Of a stretch of 64,000 nt of DNA, positions 27,668 to 37,900 are shown in pieces. The notes beneath the pieces were generated by a model that was given only the letters and a program-made list of their open reading frames with translations, did no database searches and was not told the DNA's origin. Source of the stretch: Roseburia sp. (GTDB lineage Bacteria; Bacillota; Clostridia; Oscillospirales; Ruminococcaceae); assembly GCA_023666265.1 (NCBI GenBank), contig JAMPCH010000001.1:23808-87807 (forward strand), written 5' to 3'. Both the position numbers and the translations under genes were made by a program. Position 1 is the first letter of the stretch; each line of letters opens with the position of its first letter.

Positions 27668-27696
27668 TTCACATACCGCAAGAGCGGGAATATAAT
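27668..27696 (+). promoter_or_regulatory. promoter of the cation efflux gene with inverted repeat in the spacer
   Basis: TTCACA at 27668-27673, 17-base spacer, TATAAT at 27691-27696. CCGCAAGAGCGG (27676-27687) forms an inverted repeat between -35 and -10, a plausible repressor site. Confidence 0.65.
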
Positions 27697-27727
27697 AAAG
27701 CAACGAATTATAAAGGGGGAGAAGGAC

Positions 27728-28885
27728 TTGCTTCTGCTCGCGAGGCTTTTTATACCGAATTATAAAAATACCGACGATCCGACGGTTCGGCGGCGCTACG
27801 CCCAGCTTACGGGCGCGGCGGGGATCGTCTTAAATCTCTTTCTTTCCGTTTTAAAGCTGATCGCGGGCGCGATCTCCGGCTCGATCGCGATCACCGCCGA
27901 CGCGCTCAATAATCTCTCCGACGCGGGGACTTCGCTCGTAACGATCGTGAGCTTTAAGCTCGCGGAAGCGCCCGCCGACCGAAAGCACCCTTTCGGTCAC
28001 GGGAGGATCGAGTATGTCGGGGGACTGATCGTGGCGGGTATGATCCTTTTGGTGGGGTATGAGCTGCTTCGCGACTCGATCGCGAAGATCCTTTCGCCCG
28101 AGCCGATCGCCTTTCATTATTCCTCGCTCGTGATCCTGATCGTTTCGGTACTGGTGAAACTCTACATTTTCTCGTATAATCGTAAGATCGGCGAAATGAT
28201 CCGATCCGTGGCGATGAAGGCGGCGGCGCTCGACAGTCTTTCGGACTGCGTCTCGACCGGGGCGGTCATTGTCGGCTTTTTGATCTACGGGATCTTTTCG
28301 GTCGATCTCGACGGTTGGATCGGACTCCTCGTGGTCGGCTTTATCGTTAAGACAGGACTGGAGGCGGCGAAAGAAAGCCTCGCGCCGCTCCTCGGCGAAA
28401 AGCCCGACCCCGCGTTTGTGGCGGAGATCCGTAAAACGGTACTGGATAGTGACGGGATCATCGGGCTTCATGACCTAATCGTCCACAATTACGGGGTCGG
28501 GGCGAATATGATCTCGCTCCACGCCGAGATCCCCGCCGGGATGAGCTTCACCGACGCGCACGAGCTGATCGACCGCCTTGAGCATGAGTTAAAGGAAAAA
28601 TTCGGCGTGAGCGTTACCATTCATATGGATCCCGTCGAGGCGGAGACGGAGCAGTCGCATTATTACCGTGAAATGCTGGAAAAGATCCTTTCGGAGCTTG
28701 GCGTGACCATGCATGATTTTCGTATGACCGAGGGGAAGCATCGAAAAAACCTGATCTTTGATATTGTCGTCCCGTTTCAGCACCCGAAAAAGGATCTCGA
28801 GCTCGTTCAGCTCATAAAAGAGCGTATCCGGGCGCAGGACGACTCGGTCGACGCGGTGATCAACGTCGATAAAGAGCTGATATAG
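27728..28885 (+). CDS. cation diffusion facilitator family transporter
   Basis: Proton-coupled divalent metal exporter (zinc, iron or manganese; not decided by sequence). The 385-residue protein has the CDF motifs ALNNLSDAGTSLV in helix 2 and the D-x3-D metal site in helix 5 (ALDSLSDCVSTG). HPFGHGRIEY lies between them. A cytoplasmic C-terminal dimerisation domain (residues about 210-300) is followed by an extra domain of about 85 residues, as in many clostridial CDFs. The start is TTG at 27728 after GGGGGAGAAGGA. Confidence 0.92.
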   Translation: MLLLARLFIPNYKNTDDPTVRRRYAQLTGAAGIVLNLFLSVLKLIAGAISGSIAITADALNNLSDAGTSLVTIVSFKLAEAPADRKHPFGHGRIEYVGGLIVAGMILLVGYELLRDSIAKILSPEPIAFHYSSLVILIVSVLVKLYIFSYNRKIGEMIRSVAMKAAALDSLSDCVSTGAVIVGFLIYGIFSVDLDGWIGLLVVGFIVKTGLEAAKESLAPLLGEKPDPAFVAEIRKTVLDSDGIIGLHDLIVHNYGVGANMISLHAEIPAGMSFTDAHELIDRLEHELKEKFGVSVTIHMDPVEAETEQSHYYREMLEKILSELGVTMHDFRMTEGKHRKNLIFDIVVPFQHPKKDLELVQLIKERIRAQDDSVDAVINVDKELI

Positions 28886-28891
28886 TAGATC

Positions 28892-28978
28892 GCCTCGGAA
28901 ACTCCCGAAATACCGGCTGACCGATCCTTAGCGCAAAAATCCCGTCGCCATTCATCATTCCGTAAGTTCCCGAGGAGG
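28892..28978 (-). repeat. shortened inverted relative of the 29272-29434 rod element
   Basis: Read on the - strand, the first 48 bases match 29276-29322 with about five differences, and the last 27 match 29402-29428 with about five. The middle of the longer copy is missing. It folds on itself: CCTCGG 28893-28898 with CCGAGG 28970-28975 and a continuing imperfect stem of about 20 bp. Wobble pairs appear as G-U only when read on the - strand. It starts 7 bases after the efflux gene stop. Confidence 0.75.
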
Positions 28979-28985
28979 TCTAATG

Positions 28986-29022
28986 AAAAAAGCGGTACGA
29001 CGACGGATCGTACCGCTTTATA
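28986..29022. terminator. bidirectional terminator after the cation efflux gene
   Basis: Perfect 12-bp stem 28989-29000 with 29008-29019, 7-base loop, A-run on the left (T-run on the - strand) and TTTATATTT on the right. Confidence 0.8.
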
Positions 29023-29029
29023 TTTGGAC

Positions 29030-29079
29030 GCAGAGACTCCTGCCCGCGATGTTTCTCGGGAATGAGTCTTTGCTTTTTT
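29030..29079 (+). terminator. second, tandem terminator
   Basis: 10-bp stem GCAGAGACTC 29030-29039 with GAGTCTTTGC 29064-29073 (one wobble), inner CCCG/CGGG pairing, followed by six T. Confidence 0.75.
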
Positions 29080-29083
29080 GGGA

Positions 29084-29140
29084 ATGAAGCTCGAACGACG
29101 GGAAGCGCGGGGATCGCCGTTTTTCTCCCGAGAGCTTCAT
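29084..29140. other. additional hairpin in the 28.9-29.5 kb non-coding region
   Basis: ATGAAGCTC 29084-29092 pairs with GAGCTTCAT 29132-29140. A 14-base block CGCCGTTCATCATT at 29163-29176 repeats CGCCATTCATCATT of the left rod element, perhaps a fragment of a third copy. No convincing reading frame is present. Confidence 0.5.
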
Positions 29141-29233
29141 ACGCCGAGTTGGCTTTCGAAAGCGCCGTTCATCATTATATTCATAAAAAAACAAAGTTAT
29201 TCCGATTTTTGGAGGATTTTCAATTCATTTTCA

Positions 29234-29262
29234 TTGAATTTTTCGCGAAAGTATGGTATACT
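29234..29262 (+). promoter_or_regulatory. extended -10 promoter of the sugar transferase transcript
   Basis: TTGAAT at 29234-29239, 17-base spacer ending in TGG, TATACT at 29257-29262. Predicted start near 29269, 3 bases before the rod element. Confidence 0.8.
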
Positions 29263-29271
29263 GGAGATAAT

Positions 29272-29434
29272 AAACCTCCTCGGGAACTTTCGGAATGCTG
29301 AATGACGCAGGATTTTTTGCGCTGTGGTTTGTCGGGTTTCCGCAGGAATACTGTATGTATTTCAAGGAAAGCCGGCAAAGCACAGCACAAAAAAGACAAG
29401 TCAGGCGGCGTTTCGGAAGTTTCCGAGGTGGTTT
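29272..29434 (+). ncRNA. rod-like structured leader element of the sugar transferase gene
   Basis: The whole 163 bases fold into one long rod. 29272-29298 pairs with 29408-29434 (27 positions, one mismatch, several G-U). TGAC 29303-29306 pairs with GTCA 29400-29403. 29313-29319 pairs with 29388-29394. 29321-29341 pairs with 29366-29386 (21 positions, two G-G mismatches), leaving a 24-base loop. It starts at the predicted transcription start and ends about 10 bases before the ribosome site. No match to a known RNA family came to mind; a hairpin-type mobile element is the alternative. Confidence 0.7.
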
Positions 29435-29459
29435 AACCTAAAGAAAGGAAGGAACGGTC

Positions 29460-30863
29460 ATGAAACAAAACGGAACGAATATAAAGCGCTTTGTGATCTT
29501 TCTGAACGCTCTTTTTCAGATATTGTTATGTACCTCCGCATTTGCCTACGTATGGGAGAAATACTATAATTTACAGCTCGGGAATTTTTTCTTTAAAAAC
29601 GGGAACATTGTTTTCTGCTTTTTATACGCCGTGATTTATTTCATACTGATCGAGCTTTACGGCGGCTTTCGCCTCGGGAGCTTACGGATCACGGATTCGG
29701 TCTTTTCACACGTGATCGCGCTGATCTTTACCGATTTGATCGCTTATTTACAGATCTGTATGATGGCGAAGGCGTTCTTAAATCCCGCGCCTCTGTTTTT
29801 GACGTTAGTCCCCGACGCGATCGCGCTTTTGATCTGGAATATTTACATTCATCGGAATTTCGCGCGGCTTTTCCCGCCGAAAAAGATGATCCTCGTTTAC
29901 GCGAATAAGTCCGCGCGGTCGCTAGTGTATAAAATGAGTAAGCGCTATGATAAATTTATCATCTGCGCGGCGATCAACGTGGACGAGGGGTTTGAGCGGA
30001 TCGCGTCCTGTATTACGGATTATGACGCGGTCGTGATCTGTGATACGCCGAACGAGATCCGAAACGATATTTTAAAATTCTGTTTTAAGCATCGGATCGT
30101 CGCATACGTTACGCCGAAGATCTCCGACATTCTGATCCGCGGCTCGGAGGAACTGCATATCCTCGATACGCCGCTCTTGGTCTCGCGGAATTTCGGCGCG
30201 AAGCTCGAACAAAGAATTTTAAAGCGAATGTTTGATCTTACCGTTTCGTTTTTGGCGCTCGTCTTTCTCTCGCCGTTCCTCGCCGCCGCCGCGATCGCGG
30301 TCAAGGCTCAGGACGGAGGTCCCGTGATCTATAAACAAAGGCGACTTACATACGGCGGACGGACGTTCGAGCTCTATAAATTCCGCTCAATGATCGTCGA
30401 CGCGGAAAAAGACGGACAGGCGCGGCTCGCCGCCGAAGGAGACAGCCGTATCACCCCCGTCGGGGCGTTCCTACGTAAAACACGGCTGGACGAGCTTCCT
30501 CAGCTTTTAAACATTTTAAAGGGAGAGATGTCGATCGTCGGTCCGCGCCCCGAGCGTCCCGAGATCGCCGAGGAGTATGAGGATTCGATCCCCGAGTTTA
30601 GCTTTCGCCTGAATGCGAAGGCGGGCTTAACGGGCTATGCTCAAGTCATGGGGAAGTATAATACGACGCCCTATGATAAGTTAAAGCTCGATCTGATCTA
30701 TATTGAGAATTTTTCGCTCCTTCTCGACCTAAAGATCATTATGATGACGATCAAGACGATCTTTGAAAAGGAAAGCACGGAGGGGATCGACGAAAACGCC
30801 CTCAACGCGATGGATCTGAGCTATCGCGAAGAAGCGCAGAGCCCGGCGGAGCTTAAGGTTTAG
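29460..30863 (+). CDS. polyprenyl-phosphate sugar phosphotransferase (exopolysaccharide initiating enzyme)
   Basis: Membrane enzyme that starts polysaccharide units by moving a sugar phosphate from a nucleotide sugar to undecaprenyl phosphate. The 467-residue protein has four N-terminal membrane helices and a Rossmann-like middle (about 130-240). A fifth hydrophobic segment near 258 precedes the bacterial sugar transferase domain with YKFRSM, TRLDELPQLLNIL, IVGPRPERPE and AGLTGYAQV. It is a lone gene with its own promoter and a structured leader; no glycosyltransferase, flippase or polymerase gene is nearby. Ribosome site AAGGAAGG. Confidence 0.92.
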   Translation: MKQNGTNIKRFVIFLNALFQILLCTSAFAYVWEKYYNLQLGNFFFKNGNIVFCFLYAVIYFILIELYGGFRLGSLRITDSVFSHVIALIFTDLIAYLQICMMAKAFLNPAPLFLTLVPDAIALLIWNIYIHRNFARLFPPKKMILVYANKSARSLVYKMSKRYDKFIICAAINVDEGFERIASCITDYDAVVICDTPNEIRNDILKFCFKHRIVAYVTPKISDILIRGSEELHILDTPLLVSRNFGAKLEQRILKRMFDLTVSFLALVFLSPFLAAAAIAVKAQDGGPVIYKQRRLTYGGRTFELYKFRSMIVDAEKDGQARLAAEGDSRITPVGAFLRKTRLDELPQLLNILKGEMSIVGPRPERPEIAEEYEDSIPEFSFRLNAKAGLTGYAQVMGKYNTTPYDKLKLDLIYIENFSLLLDLKIIMMTIKTIFEKESTEGIDENALNAMDLSYREEAQSPAELKV

Positions 30864-30944
30864 CGGCGGGGGATCGCGCCTTCCCCAAAAAAATTAACGA
30901 TCATTAAATCGCCCTATATATAAAATGGTATATTCTTTATATTT

Positions 30945-30968
30945 GCCGGAATTTTTTTCGGCTTTTTT
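30945..30968 (+). terminator. intrinsic terminator before rpoB
   Basis: GCCG 30945-30948 pairs with CGGC 30959-30962, extended by AA/TT, followed by six T. The preceding 80 bases after the sugar transferase stop contain nothing else recognisable. Confidence 0.6.
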
Positions 30969-31014
30969 CTTTTCGTCTTAAACGGTAAATTTTTCAAAAT
31001 TTTAAAAAAACACC

Positions 31015-31043
31015 TTGACAAATGGAAATATTTGATGTATAAT
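31015..31043 (+). promoter_or_regulatory. strong sigma-A promoter of rpoBC
   Basis: TTGACA at 31015-31020, 17-base spacer, TATAAT at 31038-31043: perfect consensus. In the leader, GGGTGTA 31062-31068 pairs with TACGCCC 31088-31094. Confidence 0.92.
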
Positions 31044-31128
31044 AAAATACTGAATTATAATGGGTGTAGTAACGAAAAGCGGTAAAATACGCCCGTGTTT
31101 TCAAAAATTTAAGGAGTGATTTAAGCCA

Positions 31129-34100
31129 ATGGTCAATGTTAAACCGGTACAGCTCGGCAATATTACCCGAATGAGTTTTTCAAAGATCAATGAGGTTATC
31201 GATATGCCGAACCTCATCGAGATCCAAAAAAATTCATACAAATGGTTTCTTGACGAGGGGATCAAAGAGGTCTTTAACGACATTTCTTCGATCACCGACT
31301 CAAACGGAAAATTGGTTTTGAGTTTCGTAGACTATCGGATCGACGAAAATCCGAAGTATACGATCGAGGAATGTAAGGAACGGGACGTTACCTACGCTGC
31401 GCCGTTGCGTGTAAAAGCGCACCTCAGAAACGAGGAGACCGGCGAGGTCGCGGAGAGCGAAATCTTTATGGGCGATTTCCCGCTCATGACCGATAGCGGT
31501 ACTTTCGTGATCAATGGGGCGGAGCGCGTTATCGTATCTCAGCTCGTTCGTTCCCCCGGCGTCTATTTTGGTTTTGATTATGATAAGACCGGGAAAAAGC
31601 TTTTCACTTCTCAGGTGATCCCGAACCGCGGTGCGTGGCTCGAATACGAAATGGATTCGAACGACGTTTTTTATGTTCGGATCGATAAAAACAGGAAGAT
31701 CCCCGCGACGACCTTAGTCCGCGCCCTCGGTAAGGGAACGGACGAGGAGCTGATCGGGCTTTTTGGCGACGACGAACGGATCCGTCAGACGATCCAGCAG
31801 AAGGATTCCACCAAAAATAAGGAGGAAGCGCTTCTCGAGGTCTATAAAAAGCTTCGTCCGGGCGAGCCGCCGACGGTCGATTCCGCCGAAACGCATCTGA
31901 ACAACCTCTTTTTTGACGCAAAGCGCTATGATCTTTCGCGCTTCGGTCGCTATAAATTCAATAAAAAGCTCGGTGTTTCGAGCCGTATTATCGGGCATAG
32001 GCTCGCACAGCCGGCGGTCGATCCGCTGACCGGCGAGATCCTCGCCGAGGCGGGCGAGATCGTCACGACCGAAAAGGGCTTCGCGATCGAACAGGCGGGG
32101 ATCGGCGAGGTCTTCCTCGACGTGGAGGAAAATCTCGTAAAGGTCATCGGAAATCGCATGGTCGATATTGCGCCGTATATTCCCGCCGAGATCGACGCGG
32201 AGGCTTGTGGGATCAACGAAAAGGTCTTTTATCCCGAGCTGATGCGTATCCTCGACGAAAACGACTCCGTCGAGGACATTAAAACCGCGCTCCGTCAAAA
32301 CGCGGACGTTCTCGTCCCGAAGCATATCACGCTCGAGGATATTTTCGCGAGTGTAAGTTATTTCATCAATCTTTGTGAAGGCGTCGGGATGGTCGACGAC
32401 ATCGACCACCTCGGGAATCGCCGTATCCGCTCGGTCGGTGAGCTTCTTCAAAACCAGTTTCGGATCGGCTTTACGAGAATGGAGCGCGTGATCCGCGAGC
32501 GGATCGGACTTCAACAGGATACCGAGAAGATCTCTCTCGGAAATCTCGTCAATATCCGTCCCGTGGTCGCGGCGATCAAGGAATTTTTCGGTTCTTCTCC
32601 GCTGTCACAGTTCATGGATCAGAATAACCCATTAGCCGAGCTTACGCATAAGCGTCGTCTCTCCGCGCTTGGTCCGGGCGGACTTTCGCGTGACCGCGCG
32701 GGCTTTGAGGTGCGCGACGTTCACTATTCTCATTACGGGCGTATGTGTCCGATCGAGACGCCGGAAGGACCGAACATCGGCTTGATCTCTTATCTCGCGT
32801 CATTCGCGCGGATCAATAAATACGGCTTTATCGAAGCGCCTTATCGAAAGGTCGATAAGGCGACGGGGAAGGTACTCGACGAGGTCGTCTATATGACGGC
32901 GGATGTCGAAGACCTTTATACCATTGCCCAGGCGAACGAACCGCTCGACGAAAACGGCTGTTTCGCGAGAAAGCGCGTTACCGCGCGGCGCAGGGACGAG
33001 ATCCTCGAGGTCGAGCGCGATCTGGTGGATTTCATGGACGTTTCGCCGAAGATGGTCGTTTCCGTCGCGACGGCGATGATCCCGTTCCTCGAGAACGATG
33101 ACGCGAACCGCGCGCTCATGGGCGCGAATATGCAGCGTCAGGCTGTCCCGCTGATGGTAACGGAGCATCCGCTGATCGGAACGGGCATGGAATATAAGGC
33201 GGCAGTCGATTCCGGCGTTTGTGTCCTCGCGAAGGAGAACGGCGTTGTAACAAAGGTATGCGCCGACGAGATCGTCGTTAAGGACGAGGTCGGTCAGGAT
33301 CACCGCTATAAGCTGATCAAATTTAAGCGTTCAAACCAAGGCACTTGCGTAAATCAGCGACCGATCGTTTCAAAGGGCGATACGGTTAAGATCGGTCAAG
33401 TGCTCGCGGACGGTCCCGCGACCTCCGAGGGCGAGATCTCGCTCGGGAAGAACGCGCTGATCGGGTTTATGACCTGGGAGGGTTATAACTACGAGGACGC
33501 GGTTTTGATCAATGAAAAACTGGTCTATAACGATACCTATACCTCTATTCATATCGAAGAATATGAGCTGGAATGTCGCGATACGAAGCTCGGCGCGGAG
33601 GAGATCACCCGCGATATCCCGAACCTGAGCGAGGACGCGCTGAAGGATCTCGACGAACAGGGGATCATTCGTATCGGCGCGGAGGTTCACTCCGGCGATA
33701 TTCTAGTCGGGAAGGTCGCGCCGAAGGGCGAGACCGAGCTTACCGCCGAGGAAAGATTGCTTCGCGCGATCTTCGGCGAAAAGGCGCGGGAGGTTCGCGA
33801 CAGCTCTCTTCGCGTACCGCACGGCGAAAGCGGCGTGATCGTCGACGTAAAGGTATTTACGAGGGAGAATTGCGACGAGCTCGCGGCGGGCGTGAATATG
33901 GTCGTTCGCTGTTATATCGCTCAGAAAAGAAAGATCTCCGTCGGGGATAAAATGGCGGGTCGCCACGGGAACAAGGGCGTCGTCTCCCGTATCCTTCACC
34001 AAGAGGATATGCCGTTCCTACCGGACGGGACGCCGCTCGATATTGTATTAAACCCGCTCGGCGTACCGTCGCGTATGAATATCGGACAGGTACTCGAGGT

Positions 34101-34920
34101 ACATTTGGGCTACGCGGCGAAGGCGCTCGACTGGCGGATCATGACGCCCGTATTCGACGGCGCGCATGAGGAGGATATCCGCGCTTGCTTTGAGCTTGCG
34201 GAGTCACAGCGCGAGAACTATCGCGAAAAGGACGGTCCCGAGATCGATTTCTCAAAGATCCCGATGACCCCCGAGGCGAAGACCCAGCTTACGGACGGAC
34301 GAACCGGCGAAAAGTTCGACAGCCTCGTAACCGTAGGGTATATGTACTATTTAAAGCTTCACCACCTGGTCGACGATAAGATCCACGCGCGCTCGACCGG
34401 TCCTTATTCGCTTGTAACACAACAGCCGCTCGGCGGTAAGGCGCAGTTCGGCGGTCAGCGCTTCGGCGAAATGGAGGTATGGGCGCTTGAGGCATACGGC
34501 GCGGCTTATACGCTCCAAGAGATCCTTACGGTCAAGTCGGACGATATCGTCGGGCGCGTAAAGACCTATGAAGCGATCGTAAAGGGCGAAAACGTCCCGA
34601 AGCCGGGCGTTCCCGAGTCGTTTAAGGTCCTTATAAAAGAGCTCCAGTCGCTCGGTCTCGATGTAAAGGTCCTCGACGAGAATAACGAGGAGATCGATCT
34701 AAAGCAGACCTTTGACGACGACGATATGGGGACGGTAAGCCCCGAGGACTTTGAGTATGTCGCGGACGAAAACGAAATTGACGCGGCGTTTATTCCCGAG
34801 GAAATAGACGACGATTATTTCGGCGACGACGACGGCTATGACGAGGACGAGGCTTATGACGACGAAGACGTTTATGATGACGACGAGGAGGAACTTGATA
34901 TGGACGACGACGACGAATGA
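31129..34920 (+). CDS. rpoB: DNA-directed RNA polymerase subunit beta
   Basis: Catalytic-core subunit, 1263 residues. Recognisable blocks include the rifampicin region ([20 protein letters not shown] with [12 protein letters not shown]; wild-type residues), YCPIET-type [15 protein letters not shown], the active-site [13 protein letters not shown] and the C-terminal [19 protein letters not shown]. The last 68 residues (about 1196-1263) form an unusual acidic tail, 39 Asp/Glu and no Lys/Arg. The start follows AAGGAGTGA. rpoC follows directly, but rplJ-rplL are not upstream as they usually are. Confidence 0.98.
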   Translation: MVNVKPVQLGNITRMSFSKINEVIDMPNLIEIQKNSYKWFLDEGIKEVFNDISSITDSNGKLVLSFVDYRIDENPKYTIEECKERDVTYAAPLRVKAHLRNEETGEVAESEIFMGDFPLMTDSGTFVINGAERVIVSQLVRSPGVYFGFDYDKTGKKLFTSQVIPNRGAWLEYEMDSNDVFYVRIDKNRKIPATTLVRALGKGTDEELIGLFGDDERIRQTIQQKDSTKNKEEALLEVYKKLRPGEPPTVDSAETHLNNLFFDAKRYDLSRFGRYKFNKKLGVSSRIIGHRLAQPAVDPLTGEILAEAGEIVTTEKGFAIEQAGIGEVFLDVEENLVKVIGNRMVDIAPYIPAEIDAEACGINEKVFYPELMRILDENDSVEDIKTALRQNADVLVPKHITLEDIFASVSYFINLCEGVGMVDDIDHLGNRRIRSVGELLQNQFRIGFTRMERVIRERIGLQQDTEKISLGNLVNIRPVVAAIKEFFGSSPLSQFMDQNNPLAELTHKRRLSALGPGGLSRDRAGFEVRDVHYSHYGRMCPIETPEGPNIGLISYLASFARINKYGFIEAPYRKVDKATGKVLDEVVYMTADVEDLYTIAQANEPLDENGCFARKRVTARRRDEILEVERDLVDFMDVSPKMVVSVATAMIPFLENDDANRALMGANMQRQAVPLMVTEHPLIGTGMEYKAAVDSGVCVLAKENGVVTKVCADEIVVKDEVGQDHRYKLIKFKRSNQGTCVNQRPIVSKGDTVKIGQVLADGPATSEGEISLGKNALIGFMTWEGYNYEDAVLINEKLVYNDTYTSIHIEEYELECRDTKLGAEEITRDIPNLSEDALKDLDEQGIIRIGAEVHSGDILVGKVAPKGETELTAEERLLRAIFGEKAREVRDSSLRVPHGESGVIVDVKVFTRENCDELAAGVNMVVRCYIAQKRKISVGDKMAGRHGNKGVVSRILHQEDMPFLPDGTPLDIVLNPLGVPSRMNIGQVLEVHLGYAAKALDWRIMTPVFDGAHEEDIRACFELAESQRENYREKDGPEIDFSKIPMTPEAKTQLTDGRTGEKFDSLVTVGYMYYLKLHHLVDDKIHARSTGPYSLVTQQPLGGKAQFGGQRFGEMEVWALEAYGAAYTLQEILTVKSDDIVGRVKTYEAIVKGENVPKPGVPESFKVLIKELQSLGLDVKVLDENNEEIDLKQTFDDDDMGTVSPEDFEYVADENEIDAAFIPEEIDDDYFGDDDGYDEDEAYDDEDVYDDDEEELDMDDDDE

Positions 34921-34985
34921 TTTCGTCCCGTTGTCGGAGAGATTTTACGGCAATCCGAACTTTTAAAGAATTGAGGTTTGTAAAA

Positions 34986-37900
34986 TTGGCATTTAATGTT
35001 TTTGAATCAATGAAAATCGGACTCGCGTCGCCCGAACAGATCCGCGCTTGGAGCTATGGCATTGTGGAACGCCCCGAGACGATCAATTACAGAACTCAGA
35101 AGCCGGAACGCGACGGCTTATTCTGCGAGCGTATCTTCGGTCCTCAAAAGGATTGGGAGTGCGCCTGCGGGAAATACAAGCGTATTCGTTTTAAAGGGAA
35201 GATCTGTGAGCGTTGCGGCGTTGAGGTCACTCGTAATAAAGTTCGCCGCGAGCGAATGGGTCATATCGAGCTCGCCGCGCCGGTATCGCATATTTGGTAT
35301 TTTAAGGGAACGCCTTCGCGGATCGGACAGGTTCTCGATATTTCGCCGAAGCGCCTCGAGGAGGTATTGTATTTTACGAAATACATCGTTACCGACCCGG
35401 GGACGACGGTGCTTACAAAGGGACAGCTCCTCTCCGAAAAGGAGTACGCCGATATGCGCGAGCGGTATGAGGACGACTTCCGCGCGTCTATGGGTGCGGA
35501 GGCGATCAAGGAGCTTCTCATGGAGATCGACCTCGAAAAGCTCTCCGCCGAGTTAAAGGAGGAGCTTTCGGGGACGCAGCAGGGTCAGAAGCGCGTTAAG
35601 ATTTTAAAGCGGCTCGACGTGATCGAGGCGTTTCGCCAAAGCGGGAACAGACCCGAATGGATGATCCTCGACGTCGTACCGGTGATCCCGCCGGATATTC
35701 GACCGATGGTGCTTCTCGACGGCGGACGTTTCGCAACGAGCGACTTAAACGATCTGTACCGTCGCGTGATCAACCGGAACAACCGATTGAAGAAAATGCT
35801 CGAGTTGAAAGCGCCCGACATCATTATCCGTAACGAAAAGCGTATGCTTCAGGAGGCGGTCGACGCTCTGATCGATAACGGAAGGCACGGGAGAGCGGTC
35901 ACCGGTCCCTCGAACCGCCCTTTAAAGTCTCTCTCGGATATGTTAAAGGGGAAACAGGGGCGTTTCCGTCAGAATCTGCTCGGGAAGCGCGTCGACTATT
36001 CGGGGCGCTCGGTCATCGTTGTCGGACCGGAGCTGAAAATGGATCAGTGCGGACTTCCCAAGGAAATGGCGATCGAGCTGTTTAAGCCCTTTGTGATGAA
36101 GGAGCTGGTTGCCCGCGGGTTATCGAATAACATTAAAAGCGCCCGTAAAATGGTCGATCGCGCGAAAGACGAGGTATGGGACGTTCTCGAGGACGTTATT
36201 AAGGATCACCCCGTATTGCTGAACCGCGCGCCGACGCTTCACCGCCTCGGGATCCAAGCGTTCTCGCCCGTGCTTGTCGAGGGACGCGCCATTAAGCTTC
36301 ACCCGCTCGTTTGTACCGCGTACAACGCCGACTTTGACGGCGACCAAATGGCGGTTCATCTCCCTCTTTCGGAGGAGGCACAGGACGAGGCGAGAACGCT
36401 TATGCTTGCGGCGAAGAACCTTTTAAAGCCCTCGGACGGGCGCCCCGTTACCGTCCCGACGCAGGATATGGTACTCGGCTCGTATTACCTTACGCTTTCT
36501 AAGGAAGGCGAGATGGGCGAAGGGAAGATCTTCCGCGACTTTAACGAAGCGCTGATAGCATATCAGGACGGCGTGATCTCGATCCACGCGGCGATCAAGG
36601 TTCGCGTGATGAAGGAGATCGGCGAGGAGAAGATCCAGCGCCTCATCACCACGACCGTCGGAAAGATCATTTTTAACGAGCATATCCCGCAGGATCTCGG
36701 CTTTGTAGACAGAAGCAAGCCCGAGAACGCGCTTAACCTCGAGATCGACTTTAAGGTCGACAAGAGTATGCTCGGGAAGATCATAGAAAAATGTATAAAG
36801 ATCCACGGTACGGCTATGACCGCTCAGGTACTCGATAAGATCAAGGCGATGGGCTATAAGTATTCGACGAAGGCGGCGATCACGGTCGCGGTCTGCGACG
36901 CGTCTATCCCGCCGCAGAAGAAGCAGATTCTCGAGGATGCCGACGAACAGGTCGCCGAGATCAATAAGAATTTCTCTCGCGGCTTTATCTCGAACCAAGA
37001 GCGTAAAAACGCCGTTCTCGACGTATGGACGCGCGCGACGAACGAGGTCTCGACTGCGCTGACGAAAAACTTGGATCAGTATAACCCGATCTTTATGATG
37101 GCGGATTCCGGGGCGCGCGGTAGTACGAACCAGATCCGCCAGCTCGCGGGAATGCGCGGACTGATCGCGAATACCTCGGGTGAGACGATCGAGATCCCGA
37201 TCCGCGCGAACTACCGCGAGGGTCTGAACATCATGGAATACTTTATCTCCTCGCGCGGCGCGAGAAAGGGTCTCGCGGACACCGCCCTCAGAACGGCGGA
37301 CTCAGGTTACCTGACTCGTCGTCTTGTCGACGTATCTCAGGAGGTCATCATTCGTATGGAGGACTGCGGGACGGCGGAAGGGATCGACGTTTATGAGATC
37401 CGCGAGGGGAAAGAGCTGATCGAGTCGTTACAAGAGCGCTTAGTCGGGAGATACCTCGCCGAGGATTTCCTTGACGAAAGCGGAAATGTCCTTGTATCGA
37501 GAGATAAGCTGGTAAATGACGCGGACGCGCAGAAGATCATCGCCTCCGGCGCGAAGACCGTAAAGATCCGCTCCGTTTTGACCTGCGCGGCGAAGCACGG
37601 TGTGTGCGCGCGTTGCTACGGATCGTCGCTCGCGAACGGAAATCCGATCTCGATCGGCGAAGCGGTCGGGATCATCGCGGCGCAGTCGATCGGCGAGCCG
37701 GGTACACAGCTTACCATGAGAACCTTCCATACGGGCGGTATCGCGTCGGCGGAGGATATTACCCAGGGTCTCCCGCGTGTCGAGGAGCTTTTTGAGAGCC
37801 GCAGACCGAAGTCGAGCGCGATCATAACCAAGATCTCGGGGAAAACAAGGTTTGAGGAGATCAAAAAGACGCGTCATGTTGTCGTTACCTCGGACGACGG

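Noticed and set aside
29062..29305. Two overlapping reading frames of 75-79 codons in the 28.9-29.5 kb non-coding region
   Set aside because: No ribosome sites, unnatural composition, and both run through terminators, the promoter and the rod element.
31604..32514. Long reading frames on the - strand within rpoB (and similar ones within dnaE, carB, rpoC and fusA)
   Set aside because: They are antisense shadows caused by strong codon bias in the real genes; no ribosome sites or recognisable domains.
34917..34985. rpoC starting at the ATG overlapping the rpoB stop codon
   Set aside because: The 23 extra residues do not resemble RpoC; TTG at 34986 matches the expected N-terminus. Not fully excluded.
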